DNA of 64,000 nucleotides, taken from positions 1 to 64,000 of the forward strand of contig CANLGL010000017.1 of assembly GCA_947490345.1 (NCBI GenBank). Direction: 5' to 3'. Shown here one piece after another: positions 53,698-62,359 of the stretch. The translations under genes were made by a program, and so were the position numbers. This stretch comes from Deltaproteobacteria bacterium (GTDB lineage Bacteria > Myxococcota_A > UBA796 > SXON01). How positions within the stretch are numbered: the first letter of the stretch is position 1; each line of letters starts with the position of its first letter. Under the pieces are notes generated by a model. It did not search any database. It saw nothing but the letters and a program-made list of their open reading frames with translations, and was not told the DNA's origin.

Positions 53698-54789
53698 ATG
53701 GATCTCACACCCCCGCTACCCGTGCGCCGTACGGAGCGACTGGTGCTACGCCCCTTCCAGGAGCGCGACCGCGCCCCGTTCGCAGCGATGCACGCCGACC
53801 CGGAGGTCATGGCCCACCTGCCCGGCGTTTTGAGTGAGGTCGAGTCGATGGAGCTCTTCGAGGAGTGGCGGGTCCAGGCGGCACGCCAGGGCTTCGGCGT
53901 GTGGGCGGTCGAGGAGCGGGCCACCAAGGCGTTTGTTGGCTGCGTCGGGCTGGCCCCAGTGCGCTTCGACGCCGCCTTCACCCCGGCCGTAGAGGTGCTC
54001 TGGCGCTTCGCCCATTCCGCGTGGGGGCGGGGCTACGCCACGGAGTCCGCGAGGGACGCGCTCGACGTCGCCTTCAGCCGACTCGGGTTCCCGCGGGTCG
54101 TCTCGTTCACCACCCGGGCGAACACCCGCTCGTGGCGACTAATGGAGCGCCTGGGAATGCGTCGCGCGGGGGAGTTCGCCCATCCGCGGCTGGCCGCAGA
54201 CGATCGGCTGAGCGCGCACGTGCTCTACGTCATCGACGCGCCGGTGGCGCCGGCCGCACCGGATCCGCCTGTCGCGCCTCCGACCGCCCCCGAGATGGCG
54301 CCTGCTTCGGCGGCTACGGCCCCCCCCGGGCCGCCGCGCCGCCAGGTCTGGCTCGACGGCGATGGCTGCCCGCGTGCGGTGAAGGACATCGTCTGGCGTG
54401 CGGTACAGCGCGGCCCCATTTCCTGCACAATCGTGGCCAACCGAGCCCTCGCGGTGCCTCGCCACACCCACATCCGCTCCGTTGTCGTGCAGCATGGCCT
54501 CGATGTGGCCGACGAGTGGCTCGTTGCCAACGCCAAGCCCGGCGAGCTCGTGGTCACCAGCGACGTCCCGCTGGCCGCGGAGCTCGTTGGCAAGGGCGTG
54601 CACGTGGTGAGCCCGCGCGGCGAACGGTTCACGCCGTCGAACATCGGCGAGAAGCTCAGCGTGCGAGACTTCTTCACCGAGGCCCGCGCCGCCGGCATGA
54701 TCGAGGGGGGCGGTCCCGGCGAGTTTGGCGAGCGGGCCAAACAGGGGTTCGCCAACGCACTCGACCGATGGATTGCCCACGGGGTGTGA
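53698..54789 (+). CDS. GNAT acetyltransferase fused to YaiI/YqxD (UPF0178) domain
   Basis: ATG 53698 gives 363 residues. Residues 1-180 are a RimJ/RimL-type GNAT domain (RTERLVLRPFQERDRAPF; acetyl-CoA loop AWGRGYATESARDALD; NTRSWRLMERLGM). A Pro/Ala linker (182-212) joins a complete YaiI/YqxD domain (215-363): VWLDGDGCPRAVKDIVWRA, VVQHGLDVADEWLVANAKPG, LVVTSDVPLAAELVGKG and SPRGERFTPSNIGEKLSVRD. YaiI proteins have a PIN/NYN-like nuclease fold and no firm function. The fusion is unusual and is seen directly in one open frame. Confidence 0.88.
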   Translation: MDLTPPLPVRRTERLVLRPFQERDRAPFAAMHADPEVMAHLPGVLSEVESMELFEEWRVQAARQGFGVWAVEERATKAFVGCVGLAPVRFDAAFTPAVEVLWRFAHSAWGRGYATESARDALDVAFSRLGFPRVVSFTTRANTRSWRLMERLGMRRAGEFAHPRLAADDRLSAHVLYVIDAPVAPAAPDPPVAPPTAPEMAPASAATAPPGPPRRQVWLDGDGCPRAVKDIVWRAVQRGPISCTIVANRALAVPRHTHIRSVVVQHGLDVADEWLVANAKPGELVVTSDVPLAAELVGKGVHVVSPRGERFTPSNIGEKLSVRDFFTEARAAGMIEGGGPGEFGERAKQGFANALDRWIAHGV

Positions 54790-54799
54790 GGACCAGGAC

Positions 54800-55693
54800 C
54801 TACCCCTCCCACCACTCCCGCGGCAAGACCACCTCGGCCTCCACCTCGGGCTCGTCAATCGGCCAGATGTCGCCCCACAGCGACTGCCCCCCGTCCATCG
54901 TCAGCACCTGCCCGGTGACAAACGCCGCCGCCGGCGACAACAAGAACGCGATGCCTGAAGCGATCTCCTCGGCCGTCGCGAATCGCTTGAGCGGAACCCG
55001 GCGTTGGAAGTCCTGGAGGTCGACCACCCCCTCCGGGTAGTTCCGGAAGCCCGAGCTGGCGACGAGGCCCGGCGCCACGCAATTGACGCGCACCCCGCGC
55101 CCCGCCCACTCCACCGCCAGCGTTCGCGAAAGCGCCTCGACGCCCGCCCGCGCGGCGACGCTGTGGGCCATCCCCGGAAACCCGCGCCGGGACAACATCG
55201 TGACGTTGCAGATGGCGCCGCCGTGTTCCAACATCCACGCCTTGGCGACGGCCTGGGTCACTCCCCATTGCCCAGTGAGGTTGGTGGCGACCACCGCGTC
55301 CCAACCCCGCGGCGTGATCGCCTCGGCCGGCGAGAAGAACTGGCCGCCGCCGTTGTTCACCAGCAGATCGATGCGGCCGAAGCGGGTGAGGGTGGCGGCG
55401 ACAAGGGCGTCAATCGCGCCGCGATCGCGAACATCGCACACCACGCCCAGCACCTCCCGGCCCAACTCTGCGGAGAGCCCCTTGGCCGCCGGGGCGATGT
55501 TGCTGTCCTTCCGCGAGGCGATGGCCACCTGCGCGCCCATGCGGCCAAGCTGGCGCGCAGTCGCGACCCCGATACCGGTGCCGCCGCCGGTGACCAGCGC
55601 CACTTTGCCGATGAACACGTCGTCGCGGAGCACCGAAGCCGCCGCAATCGCCGCCGCCCCGCGCCCCGCCAGGGGGTCCTTCGCGTCAGCCAC
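54800..55693 (-). CDS. SDR oxidoreductase with H-x3-R in place of Y-x3-K
   Basis: ATG 55693 gives 297 residues and overlaps the hisS stop by 8 nt. The Rossmann motif is VTGGGTGIGVATARQLG; NNGGGQFF and AICNVTMLS follow. The catalytic Tyr-x3-Lys of classical SDRs is replaced by His-Ser-Val-Ala-Ala-Arg in GFPGMAHSVAARAGVEALSR. This variant resembles a branch that includes citronellol-catabolism and dienoyl-CoA-reductase-like SDRs. RVNCVAPGLVASSGF supports a cofactor fold. The reaction is unknown. Confidence 0.87.
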   Translation of the reverse strand: MADAKDPLAGRGAAAIAAASVLRDDVFIGKVALVTGGGTGIGVATARQLGRMGAQVAIASRKDSNIAPAAKGLSAELGREVLGVVCDVRDRGAIDALVAATLTRFGRIDLLVNNGGGQFFSPAEAITPRGWDAVVATNLTGQWGVTQAVAKAWMLEHGGAICNVTMLSRRGFPGMAHSVAARAGVEALSRTLAVEWAGRGVRVNCVAPGLVASSGFRNYPEGVVDLQDFQRRVPLKRFATAEEIASGIAFLLSPAAAFVTGQVLTMDGGQSLWGDIWPIDEPEVEAEVVLPREWWEG

Positions 55694-56999
55694 GGACCGC
55701 GGCCGCGAGCTCAGCCAGCGGAACCGCGCGCTGCTGGCTGTCGCGCAGATCCTTCAGCGCCACCACGCCCGCGGCGACCTCGTCGGGACCGAGCACGACC
55801 GCGAACGGGATCCCCCGCCCCGCCGCGTACTTGAACTGTTTGCCGAGGGCGCCCGGCTCCCCCAACCAGCACTCCGCCTCCACCCCGGCAGCGCGCAGGG
55901 CGGTGGCCACTTCCAGCGAGGCGCCATCGAGCTCGTGGGCGAAGCGCGTGACCAGCACCCGCGTCCGGGTGACCGCGCCGGGGAGCATGCCGCGCTCCTC
56001 CATGACCACGAGGAGCCGCTCCAAGCCCAGGGAGATGCCCACGGCGGGCACGCTCCGACCACTGAACATGCCGACTAGTCCGTCGTAGCGGCCGCCGCCC
56101 GAGACCGAGCCGACGCCGCCGTCGGTGATCACCGCCTCGAAAACGGGGCCGGTGTAGTAACCGAGGCCGCGGGCCAAGGTGGCATCGAAAGCCACGTTCT
56201 GGGCGCCCATCGCCGCCGCGTGCGCCAGCACCTGCCGCAGCTCGGCGGCCGGCGCGGCAGCCGCCTCGCCCACTGCCGCCTCGACCGCGGCGAGGTCGCC
56301 GGGAGCAGCGAGGATTTCCCAGAGCCGGGCGACTACGGCGTCGTCGAAGCCGCGGGCGATCAGCTCATTGCTCACGCCTTCGATGCCGATCTTGTCGAGC
56401 TTGTCGACCGCGACAAGCACTTCACCCTCGCGATCGGCCGCGCCCGCCGCGGCGACGATGGCGCTGAGCAGTTTGCGGTGGTTGAGCTTCAGTTCGAAGC
56501 CTGTGAACCCCAGCGCCCGCAGCGCGTCGCTGGCCACCGCGAGGCACTCGGCATCGGCCACGCGCGAGTTGATGCCGACGATGTCGGCGTCGCACTGGTA
56601 GAACTCGCGGAAGCGCCCCTTCTGAGGACGGTCCGCGCGCCACACCGGCTGAACCTGGTACCGCTTGAACGGCATGGGCAACGCCGCGTTCTGCGCGATC
56701 ACCCGGGCCAGTGGCACGGTGAGGTCGTACCGCAACGCGAGGTCCGCCTTGCCTTGCTGCCCGCCCTCGCCGCGCTCGAGGATTCGGAAGATGAGCTTCT
56801 CCCCTTCGTCGCCGTACTTTCCCGTCAGGGTCTCGACGCGTTCAAACGCGGGTGTCTCCAGCGGCTCGAACCCGTAGCGGGCGAAAACCTCGCGGATGAC
56901 GCCGATGACGTGCAAGCGGGCGTGCATCTGCGCGGGCAAAAGGTCTCGGGTGCCGCGGGCGTTCTGGACGGTGGAGATTGGACTTCCGGGGAAGTCCAA
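55686..56999 (-). CDS. hisS: Histidyl-tRNA synthetase
   Basis: TTG 56999 gives 437 residues; no ATG or GTG precedes the conserved ARGTRDLLPAQM start, so TTG is the best choice. Class II motifs are present: motif 1 near FEPLETPAFERVETL, motif 2 RPQKGRFREFYQCDADIVG, the HisRS signatures DATLARGLGYYTGPVFEAV and motif 3 SVPAVGISLGLERLLVV, with a C-terminal anticodon-binding domain (RVLVTRF...GIPFAVVLGPDE). It charges tRNA-His. The start codon lies inside a perfect 12-bp inverted repeat, which may affect initiation. Confidence 0.95.
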   Translation of the reverse strand: MDFPGSPISTVQNARGTRDLLPAQMHARLHVIGVIREVFARYGFEPLETPAFERVETLTGKYGDEGEKLIFRILERGEGGQQGKADLALRYDLTVPLARVIAQNAALPMPFKRYQVQPVWRADRPQKGRFREFYQCDADIVGINSRVADAECLAVASDALRALGFTGFELKLNHRKLLSAIVAAAGAADREGEVLVAVDKLDKIGIEGVSNELIARGFDDAVVARLWEILAAPGDLAAVEAAVGEAAAAPAAELRQVLAHAAAMGAQNVAFDATLARGLGYYTGPVFEAVITDGGVGSVSGGGRYDGLVGMFSGRSVPAVGISLGLERLLVVMEERGMLPGAVTRTRVLVTRFAHELDGASLEVATALRAAGVEAECWLGEPGALGKQFKYAAGRGIPFAVVLGPDEVAAGVVALKDLRDSQQRAVPLAELAAAVRG

Positions 57000-57001
57000 T
57001 C
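56976..57001 (-). promoter_or_regulatory. Perfect 12-bp inverted repeat over the hisS start
   Basis: GATTGGACTTCC (56976-56987), spacer GG, GGAAGTCCAATC (56990-57001). In RNA this would be a very stable hairpin containing the TTG start codon of hisS in its stem, expected to limit translation unless opened. As DNA it is a palindrome suited to a dimeric regulator. It is less GC-rich than its surroundings. Confidence 0.55.
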
Positions 57002-57020
57002 CCTATCCCGTGCAGGGGGG

Positions 57021-57090
57021 AACGCCGGCCGACTCTCCCCTCCCGCCCAGCCACAGAGCGCCCAACAGGCGTCGCGACGGCATGGGTGAC
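57021..57090 (+). repeat. Dispersed hairpin element, diverged partial copy C
   Basis: The stretch shares CGACTCTCCCC and the terminal GGCGTCGCG...GGCATGGGTGAC with copies A and B but lacks their first half. It fills the cphA-hisS gap and ends exactly where the cphA stop codon begins (57091). Confidence 0.5.
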
Positions 57091-59985
57091 TCAGTCGCCG
57101 CCCTCGTCCGGCGCGGGCCGCACACCGCGCTCGTCGCGGACGAAGCTCGCGCTCGGGCTCGGGTCGGCCGGCAGGATTGGCAACTGCACGTGCCCGTGCG
57201 CGGCACGCTCGTCGCTCGCGGATGGGTGAACATCGGCCTTCGGCCGCGCCCGCGCTTCCGGCGGCGTCGGCGCCGCGGCGGCGTAGGCGGGTGCGGCAGC
57301 CACTGCCGTAGCCTCCGCCGGCCGTCGGCCGCCAAAGTAGATGATCTGCTTCCACGAGCGGCTGATCTCATCCCCGAAGACCAGGACGATGTCCCCCGGG
57401 GCTGCCCGACCCAAGGCATGGTTGATGGCATCCACCTCGGACTCGAAACGCACGATCTGCTCGCTGCCGACGCCATTGCGGAGCAGCTCGCCCTCCAGCA
57501 TCCCAGTGATCTCGCCCTCGGCACGGCCGCGCCGGTCGTCGTCGGCCTTGCAGACGAAAACGTCAAAGCTTGAGGCGATTCGACGTGCGATTCCGAGCAC
57601 ATCCTCGTTCCGACGATCGCCCGGGGCACTCGCCACGACGATGCGTTTTCCCCCGGGACGCAACCCGTTGTCGGCGGCGAGCCGGTCCACCAGAGTGCAC
57701 ATCGCGTCGATGGCAGCCGGGTTGTGGCCGTAGTCAAGAATGACCTTGAAGCCGAGCTGGTCGTAGACGTTCCCACGCCCAGGCGCCTGGAAAAACGTCG
57801 TGTCGAAGGTGCGCAGCCCCTGCCGGATGTCCTCCAGGCGCACGCCCATCGACCACGCCATCGCCGCCGAAAACATGGCGTTCTGGACGTTGTGCAGCGC
57901 CTTGCCATCGAGCGTGGCGGGGATCAGGTGCGTCCACAACAGCGGCATGTGGGCGCCGTTGTCGTAGATCGCGATCATCTGGCCGTTGAGACCGGCTTCG
58001 AGCGCCACCGCCCGCCCGCCCGCGCGGATGTGTTCTCGCACCAGAGCGCTGTCCGCCCGCATCGTCACCCAACAGATCGTCCTGGCGACTGAGGTCTCCG
58101 CCATCTGGAGGCAGTGGGGATCATCCGCATTCAACACGATCGTGTCGCGAGCGACCTCGATGGGGATGCGCTTGACTTCAGCGAGCTGCTCAAGCGTGTG
58201 CACGCCACCGAGTCCCAAGTGGTCGGCCGCAACGTTGAGGCAGCAGGCGACGTCGGGATGGCGGTACCCCAACCCGGCGCGGAGCAGGCCGCCGCGCGCG
58301 GTCTCCAAGACCGCGACCGTGACGTGCGGATCGGTGAGCACCATTCGCGACGCGACCGGGCCGGTCATGTCGCCGGACACCGTCAGGCGACCGTCGATGT
58401 ACACGCCATCCGTCGTCGTCATCCCTACCGTTTCCCCGCGGAGCTTGTGGATGTGGGCCAGCATCCGGGTCGTGGTTGTCTTGCCGTTGGTGCCCGTCAC
58501 CGCGGCGATCGGGATGCGGCTCTTGCTGCCCATGGGAAAGAGCATGTCGAGCACCTTGCCCGCCACGTCGCGACTCTTGCCCTCACTCGGGTAGACGTGC
58601 ATTCGGAAGCCGGGCGCCGCGTTGACCTCGCAGATCCCGCCGCCCACGTCCTTCCAACTCCTTGAAATGTCGGGAGAAAGAAAATCCACCCCGCAAACGT
58701 CGAGGCCAACCGCAGCCGCGGCGCGAATGGCCATCTCGCGGTTGTCGGGGTGGCATACATCAGTCTGATCGATGGCGGTTCCACCGGTCGAGAGATTCGC
58801 GGTGCTGCGCAGGTAAAACACCTCGTCCAGCGTGAGTACGGTCGCGACACCATACCCAGCCTTCTCCAGCAGGCGGGCGGCCTGCGGGTCAAGGTCGATC
58901 CGCGTCAGCTCCTTTTCGTGACCGATGCCCCGCCGCGGGTCGCGGTTGATCTGCTGAACGAGCGCCGTGATGTCGGCCTTCCCGTCGCCGACCACGTGAC
59001 CGGGCACTCGTTTGGAGACCGCGACAAGCTCGCCGTTGACCACCAGCATCCGGTGGTCAAACCCCCGGATAAAGCTCTCTACCAGCACCGTGTTCGAGTG
59101 CTCGAACGCGCCGACGAAGGCGACGCGTACCGCCTCCGCGGTCGTCAGTCCAATCGACACACCGCGGCCGTGATTGGCGTCGAGCGGCTTGACCACAACC
59201 GGGTACCCGATGCTGACCGCCGCCTCGACCGCCTCCTCCACCTCGGTCACCTGCTCCTGCTTCGGCACCGGCAGCCCTAGATCACCCAGGATTCGATTGG
59301 TGAGCTCCTTGTCGCCGGCGATGTCGACCGCGATGTGCCGCGTGTCGCTGGTGATCGTCGCTTGAATCCGTTTCTGCCGGTGACCGTGGCCGAATTGCAC
59401 CAGCGAACCCGAACTCAGGCGCACCCAAGGAATGTCACGCGCCTCGGCAGCGCGCACCAAGGATGCGGTGCTCGGACCGAAAGCACGGGTTTCCGCGCCG
59501 CGAATCAGGGCGTGCAACTCGGTGACGAAGTCGAAGAGGGGGTCGGGCTCCGCGTCCCCTCGAAGCGACTGGGGCAAAAGCGCATGCAACAGGCGCAGCG
59601 CAAGTTGCCCAGCCCGCTCTCCAACCCAGGCATCCTCGTACTCGTAGACCATGGTGTACTGGCCTACGACACCGTTCCCGCGGGTCTTTCCGAAGCTGAC
59701 GCGCGCGCCGGCGAGGTTCTGCAATTCGATGGCCACATGCTCCATCACATGCCCCATCCACGTGCCCCCATCCTCGCGCAGCCGACGTACGAACCCCCCG
59801 GCTTCCCCGAACGAGCAGCCGTGTTCGTGCAGGGAGGGCACCGCCGAAAGCAGCCGCTCAACGAAGCCCGGGATGGCGCCCGATGGCGCATCTTCCAGAG
59901 GACCAAGCTCCAAGGTCATGCGAATGACCTTGAAGTTCGCGTACAGGTTGGGTCCGACGTAGACGCGCTGGTCGAGTACCTTCAC
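57091..59985 (-). CDS. cphA: Cyanophycin synthetase
   Basis: GTG 59985 (AGGGG upstream) gives 964 residues. The N-terminal domain (1-~200), ATP-grasp domain (~210-480; GYPVVVKPLDANHGRGVSIG, GICEVNAAPGFRMH) and Mur-ligase domain (~490-890; TGTNGKTTTTRM, VLETARGGLLRAGLGY) follow the CphA order. The enzyme polymerises aspartate and arginine into multi-L-arginyl-poly-L-aspartate, a nitrogen store. An Ala/Pro-rich, low-complexity tail (~895-964) extends beyond the usual end. No cyanophycinase lies nearby. The gene is 18 nt downstream of the small secreted protein. Confidence 0.95.
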   Translation of the reverse strand: MKVLDQRVYVGPNLYANFKVIRMTLELGPLEDAPSGAIPGFVERLLSAVPSLHEHGCSFGEAGGFVRRLREDGGTWMGHVMEHVAIELQNLAGARVSFGKTRGNGVVGQYTMVYEYEDAWVGERAGQLALRLLHALLPQSLRGDAEPDPLFDFVTELHALIRGAETRAFGPSTASLVRAAEARDIPWVRLSSGSLVQFGHGHRQKRIQATITSDTRHIAVDIAGDKELTNRILGDLGLPVPKQEQVTEVEEAVEAAVSIGYPVVVKPLDANHGRGVSIGLTTAEAVRVAFVGAFEHSNTVLVESFIRGFDHRMLVVNGELVAVSKRVPGHVVGDGKADITALVQQINRDPRRGIGHEKELTRIDLDPQAARLLEKAGYGVATVLTLDEVFYLRSTANLSTGGTAIDQTDVCHPDNREMAIRAAAAVGLDVCGVDFLSPDISRSWKDVGGGICEVNAAPGFRMHVYPSEGKSRDVAGKVLDMLFPMGSKSRIPIAAVTGTNGKTTTTRMLAHIHKLRGETVGMTTTDGVYIDGRLTVSGDMTGPVASRMVLTDPHVTVAVLETARGGLLRAGLGYRHPDVACCLNVAADHLGLGGVHTLEQLAEVKRIPIEVARDTIVLNADDPHCLQMAETSVARTICWVTMRADSALVREHIRAGGRAVALEAGLNGQMIAIYDNGAHMPLLWTHLIPATLDGKALHNVQNAMFSAAMAWSMGVRLEDIRQGLRTFDTTFFQAPGRGNVYDQLGFKVILDYGHNPAAIDAMCTLVDRLAADNGLRPGGKRIVVASAPGDRRNEDVLGIARRIASSFDVFVCKADDDRRGRAEGEITGMLEGELLRNGVGSEQIVRFESEVDAINHALGRAAPGDIVLVFGDEISRSWKQIIYFGGRRPAEATAVAAAPAYAAAAPTPPEARARPKADVHPSASDERAAHGHVQLPILPADPSPSASFVRDERGVRPAPDEGGD

Positions 59986-60003
59986 GAAAGCCCCTGAGGA
60001 GCC

Positions 60004-60471
60004 TCAGTTAACAATGTAGGTGTAGTCGACGCGGGTGGTGCCGCCAGGGCAGCCGACCACGGCAGGGGCGCTCTGGACGCCGTCCACCTTGAACTCCCAG
60101 CCGACCTGGTCGTACTGGGTGCCGGCATGGGTCTGCTTGACACGCGGCCAGCGGAAGCTGCTGTCGTAGCACCAGGTTTCGAGGTGCCGGACCTTCCCGT
60201 TTACGTTGGCGGTCGGACGCACGAACACGTCGGCGTTCCCGGTGCTCGGCGACCCCGAGACCGTCTGGTGCGACTTGACATGGTAGACGCCGGGCGTCAG
60301 GCTCAAGATCGGGTTTGGGTTGACCGCCGCGGTCCACGGTCCCGCACCCTGAACGGCCGGGCAAGTCGAGCCGTTTGTGCAGAGCGCCACGTCGAAGGTC
60401 TTCATGGTGCTGCCGGCGAGCCAGCCCGGCGTACCAGCAGCGCAACTCTGGCTGCCGACGCTGTCTTTCAC
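60004..60471 (-). CDS. Secreted Cys-containing protein, main part (likely frameshifted)
   Basis: The frame from GTG 60471 gives 155 residues (KDSVGSQSCAAGTPGWLAG...). It has five Cys, beta-strand patterning and a C-terminus VDYTYIVN, like a small extracellular beta domain. It lacks its own signal peptide. Just upstream, a 38-residue ORF in another frame supplies a signal peptide and ends at TGA overlapping this GTG. A single gene broken by a one-base indel near 60472-60480 is the simplest explanation; coupled two-gene expression is the alternative. The family is not recognised. Confidence 0.6.
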   Translation of the reverse strand: MKDSVGSQSCAAGTPGWLAGSTMKTFDVALCTNGSTCPAVQGAGPWTAAVNPNPILSLTPGVYHVKSHQTVSGSPSTGNADVFVRPTANVNGKVRHLETWCYDSSFRWPRVKQTHAGTQYDQVGWEFKVDGVQSAPAVVGCPGGTTRVDYTYIVN

Positions 60472-60584
60472 CGGGAGAACAATACCGAGAGGTTGTTGCC
60501 CGTGGAGTCGCGACCGAGGATGACGTATTCGCCCTCGTGGAACTCAGCGTGGGCGGCGTGGGCGAGAAAGAGAAGAGTTAGCAT
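60468..60584 (-). CDS. Signal-peptide ORF, N-terminal part of the secreted protein
   Basis: ATG 60584 has an excellent Shine-Dalgarno (AAGGAG, 7 nt spacing) and encodes 38 residues: leader MLTLLFLAHAAHA, then EFHEGEYVILGRDSTGNNL and a stop at 60468-60470. In the -1 frame the sequence continues without a stop into the 155-residue ORF, so this is probably its true N-terminus. An inverted repeat GGGATG-CTAT-CATCCC (60603-60618) lies upstream. Confidence 0.6.
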   Translation of the reverse strand: MLTLLFLAHAAHAEFHEGEYVILGRDSTGNNLSVLFSR

Positions 60585-60620
60585 GGGGAGGCTCCTTGGT
60601 GGGGGATGCTATCATCCCAT

Positions 60621-60666
60621 CGGGCGCTTCATGCCTTCGGGAGCCGCGGAACGCGGCCTAGGTGAC
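60621..60666 (+). repeat. Dispersed hairpin element, partial copy D
   Basis: CGGGCG-TTCATGCCTT-GGG followed by CGCGGAACGCGGC and ending GTGAC matches the last ~46 bp of copy B (63785-63830) with few changes; CATGGG is CCTAGG here. It abuts the stop codon of the kinase-gene C-terminal fragment. Confidence 0.5.
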
Positions 60667-61055
60667 TACCAGGGCGGGCGGCCGGCGAGCATCCGCGCGC
60701 ATTCGTCAGGCGAAAGCACTTCCAGGCGTGTCGATCCCGGCACGTTCGGTTCTGGCGGGCCGACGCGGTCGCCCCACAAGCCGCGAGTCTCCGGGCGGGC
60801 GAAGGCCATCAGCGCGCAGATCTGCAGGCGGTGGCGCGGGTGGGCCGCGCCCAGGGCTGCGGCGATGGATGCCGGAGCGACGTCAGTGGCGCCAAGGGCG
60901 AGCCTGAATGCCTGACCGAACGCCAGAAGATCCTCGCGATGGGCGTTCCCGCGCGCCGCCTCGTCTGCCCACGCCAAGGCCGCGGAGTCCCCCAACCGCC
61001 AGGCCTGCGCCGCGCCCGTCAGGCAGAGACTCCCGTGCCGGTTGTCGCAGGCCAC
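60666..61055 (-). pseudogene. C-terminal TPR fragment of kinase gene (frameshifted)
   Basis: The frame holds 129 residues with TPR-like helices (GAAQAWRLGDSAALAWADEA, DLLAFGQAFRLALGATDVA). It begins in a different frame from the preceding fragment, which stops at 61019; the overlap is 37 nt. The region before GTG 61055 in this frame is also coding-like, and no Shine-Dalgarno is present. A one-base indel near 61055-61085 that split the last TPR region from the kinase gene is the best explanation. Confidence 0.6.
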
Positions 61056-62338
61056 AGCACGCGACGCTCTGCCAAAACGTCCGAGCCAAGCTCCACGTGG
61101 TGGCCAGCGCGGTACCGGGCCACGACGCCGTAGGTGAAGCCGAGCGCCTCCGCCCTGGGCAGCCGAAGACTCCGCCCCACCTCCTCCAACTCCGCGGCGG
61201 CCCGAGCCGCTCCGGCAAAGTCAAAGCTGTCCAGGAGCGCCGCGGCGAGGTTCCCCAACGCAAGCGCCCGGGCGGGTGGCGCTGTCGATGTCGCGACTGC
61301 ATTACGATGATGGCCGGCGGCTTCACTGTAGCGCCCACCCTCGTAGGCGCGCTGCCCGCGCCAGGTTTCGACGCGACTTCGCGCGGCAGGCGCCAACAGG
61401 GCGTCATCTGCCTCGTCGATCACGGCGTCCGGATCGCCGAGGCCGAGTCGGATGGCGCCGCGCACCAGCAGCGCGCGCCGCCAGACCTCGAGCTCGTCGG
61501 CGGCGAAGGGGAGGCAGCTCCGGGCAGCGGCAGCCGCTCCGCCGAGGTCGCCTTCCAGCGCGACGATGTGGGCGTGCACCAACTCGAGCGCGTGGGTCGA
61601 CGTCGGGTTTGGCAGGCGCGCCAGCGCGCCTGCCGTCGATGCCAGGGTGCGCGCCGTCCCATCGGTGAGCGCGGCGCGCACCACCAGGGACACTCCCGCC
61701 TCTACCAGGTTGGCGGAATCCTCGTCTCGCGCGCGGCTCAGCACCGGCAGCATCCCGGCGACCGCGCGCGCCGCCCTCCCTGCATCGAGCAGCCTCACCC
61801 CCCGCGCCGTGGCGCAGGCCAACGCCTCGGCTACGTCACCGGCCGACAGGAGCTGATGCAACCGCGCCGCGCTGCCCTCGGGAAACACCGCCGCCAGGCG
61901 ACGGTGCGCATCGACCACCCTCTCCTCTGGCCAGGCGTACAGCTCCGCCGGAGACACTCGGGCGCGCCACCGGCCCTCCCGGTCAAGCGCCGCCACCCCC
62001 GCTTTGGCGAGCTCGGCCAGGCCAACGTCGGCCTCCCACGCCGGCACGCCCATCGCCGCCGCGAGGATCTCCGCGGTGGCGCTGTCCGCCAAGACCACCC
62101 ACGCCAGAAGCTCCTCGCCACCCGGGTCCGACAGGCGGCGTGACTCGGTCGGGGTCTGGTCGCCCAAGAGGCGTCCGCCCTCCAACTGATCGATCGCGTC
62201 CCGATCCAGGAAGAAGTGGTCGCCCTGGCGGGTTGCAAGGCCCGCCAGCATCCATGCATCGAGCTCGGCAGCGACCTGAACCGCGCTCCCGCCGGTGCGG
62301 CGCAGCAGGATGTTCGAAGCGTCCTCCGGCACGTGCAA
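61019..62338 (-). pseudogene. Central ATPase/TPR part of the kinase gene, after in-frame TAG
   Basis: This 439-residue frame is the same frame as the kinase ORF, separated only by the TAG at 62360-62362. Directly after the TAG the sequence reads FGGFDRFLHVPEDASNILL and RRTGGSAVQVAAELDAW, a conserved winged-helix-like stretch of kinase-ATPase-TPR proteins, so codons on both sides of the stop belong together. The rest is TPR-like helices (AVIDEADDALLAPAARS, ALALGNLAAALLDSFD). GTG 62338 as an independent start would cut into that motif. It is read as a broken gene, or less likely a suppressed amber codon. Confidence 0.65.
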
Positions 62339-62359
62339 GAAGCGGTCGAAGCCCCCGAA

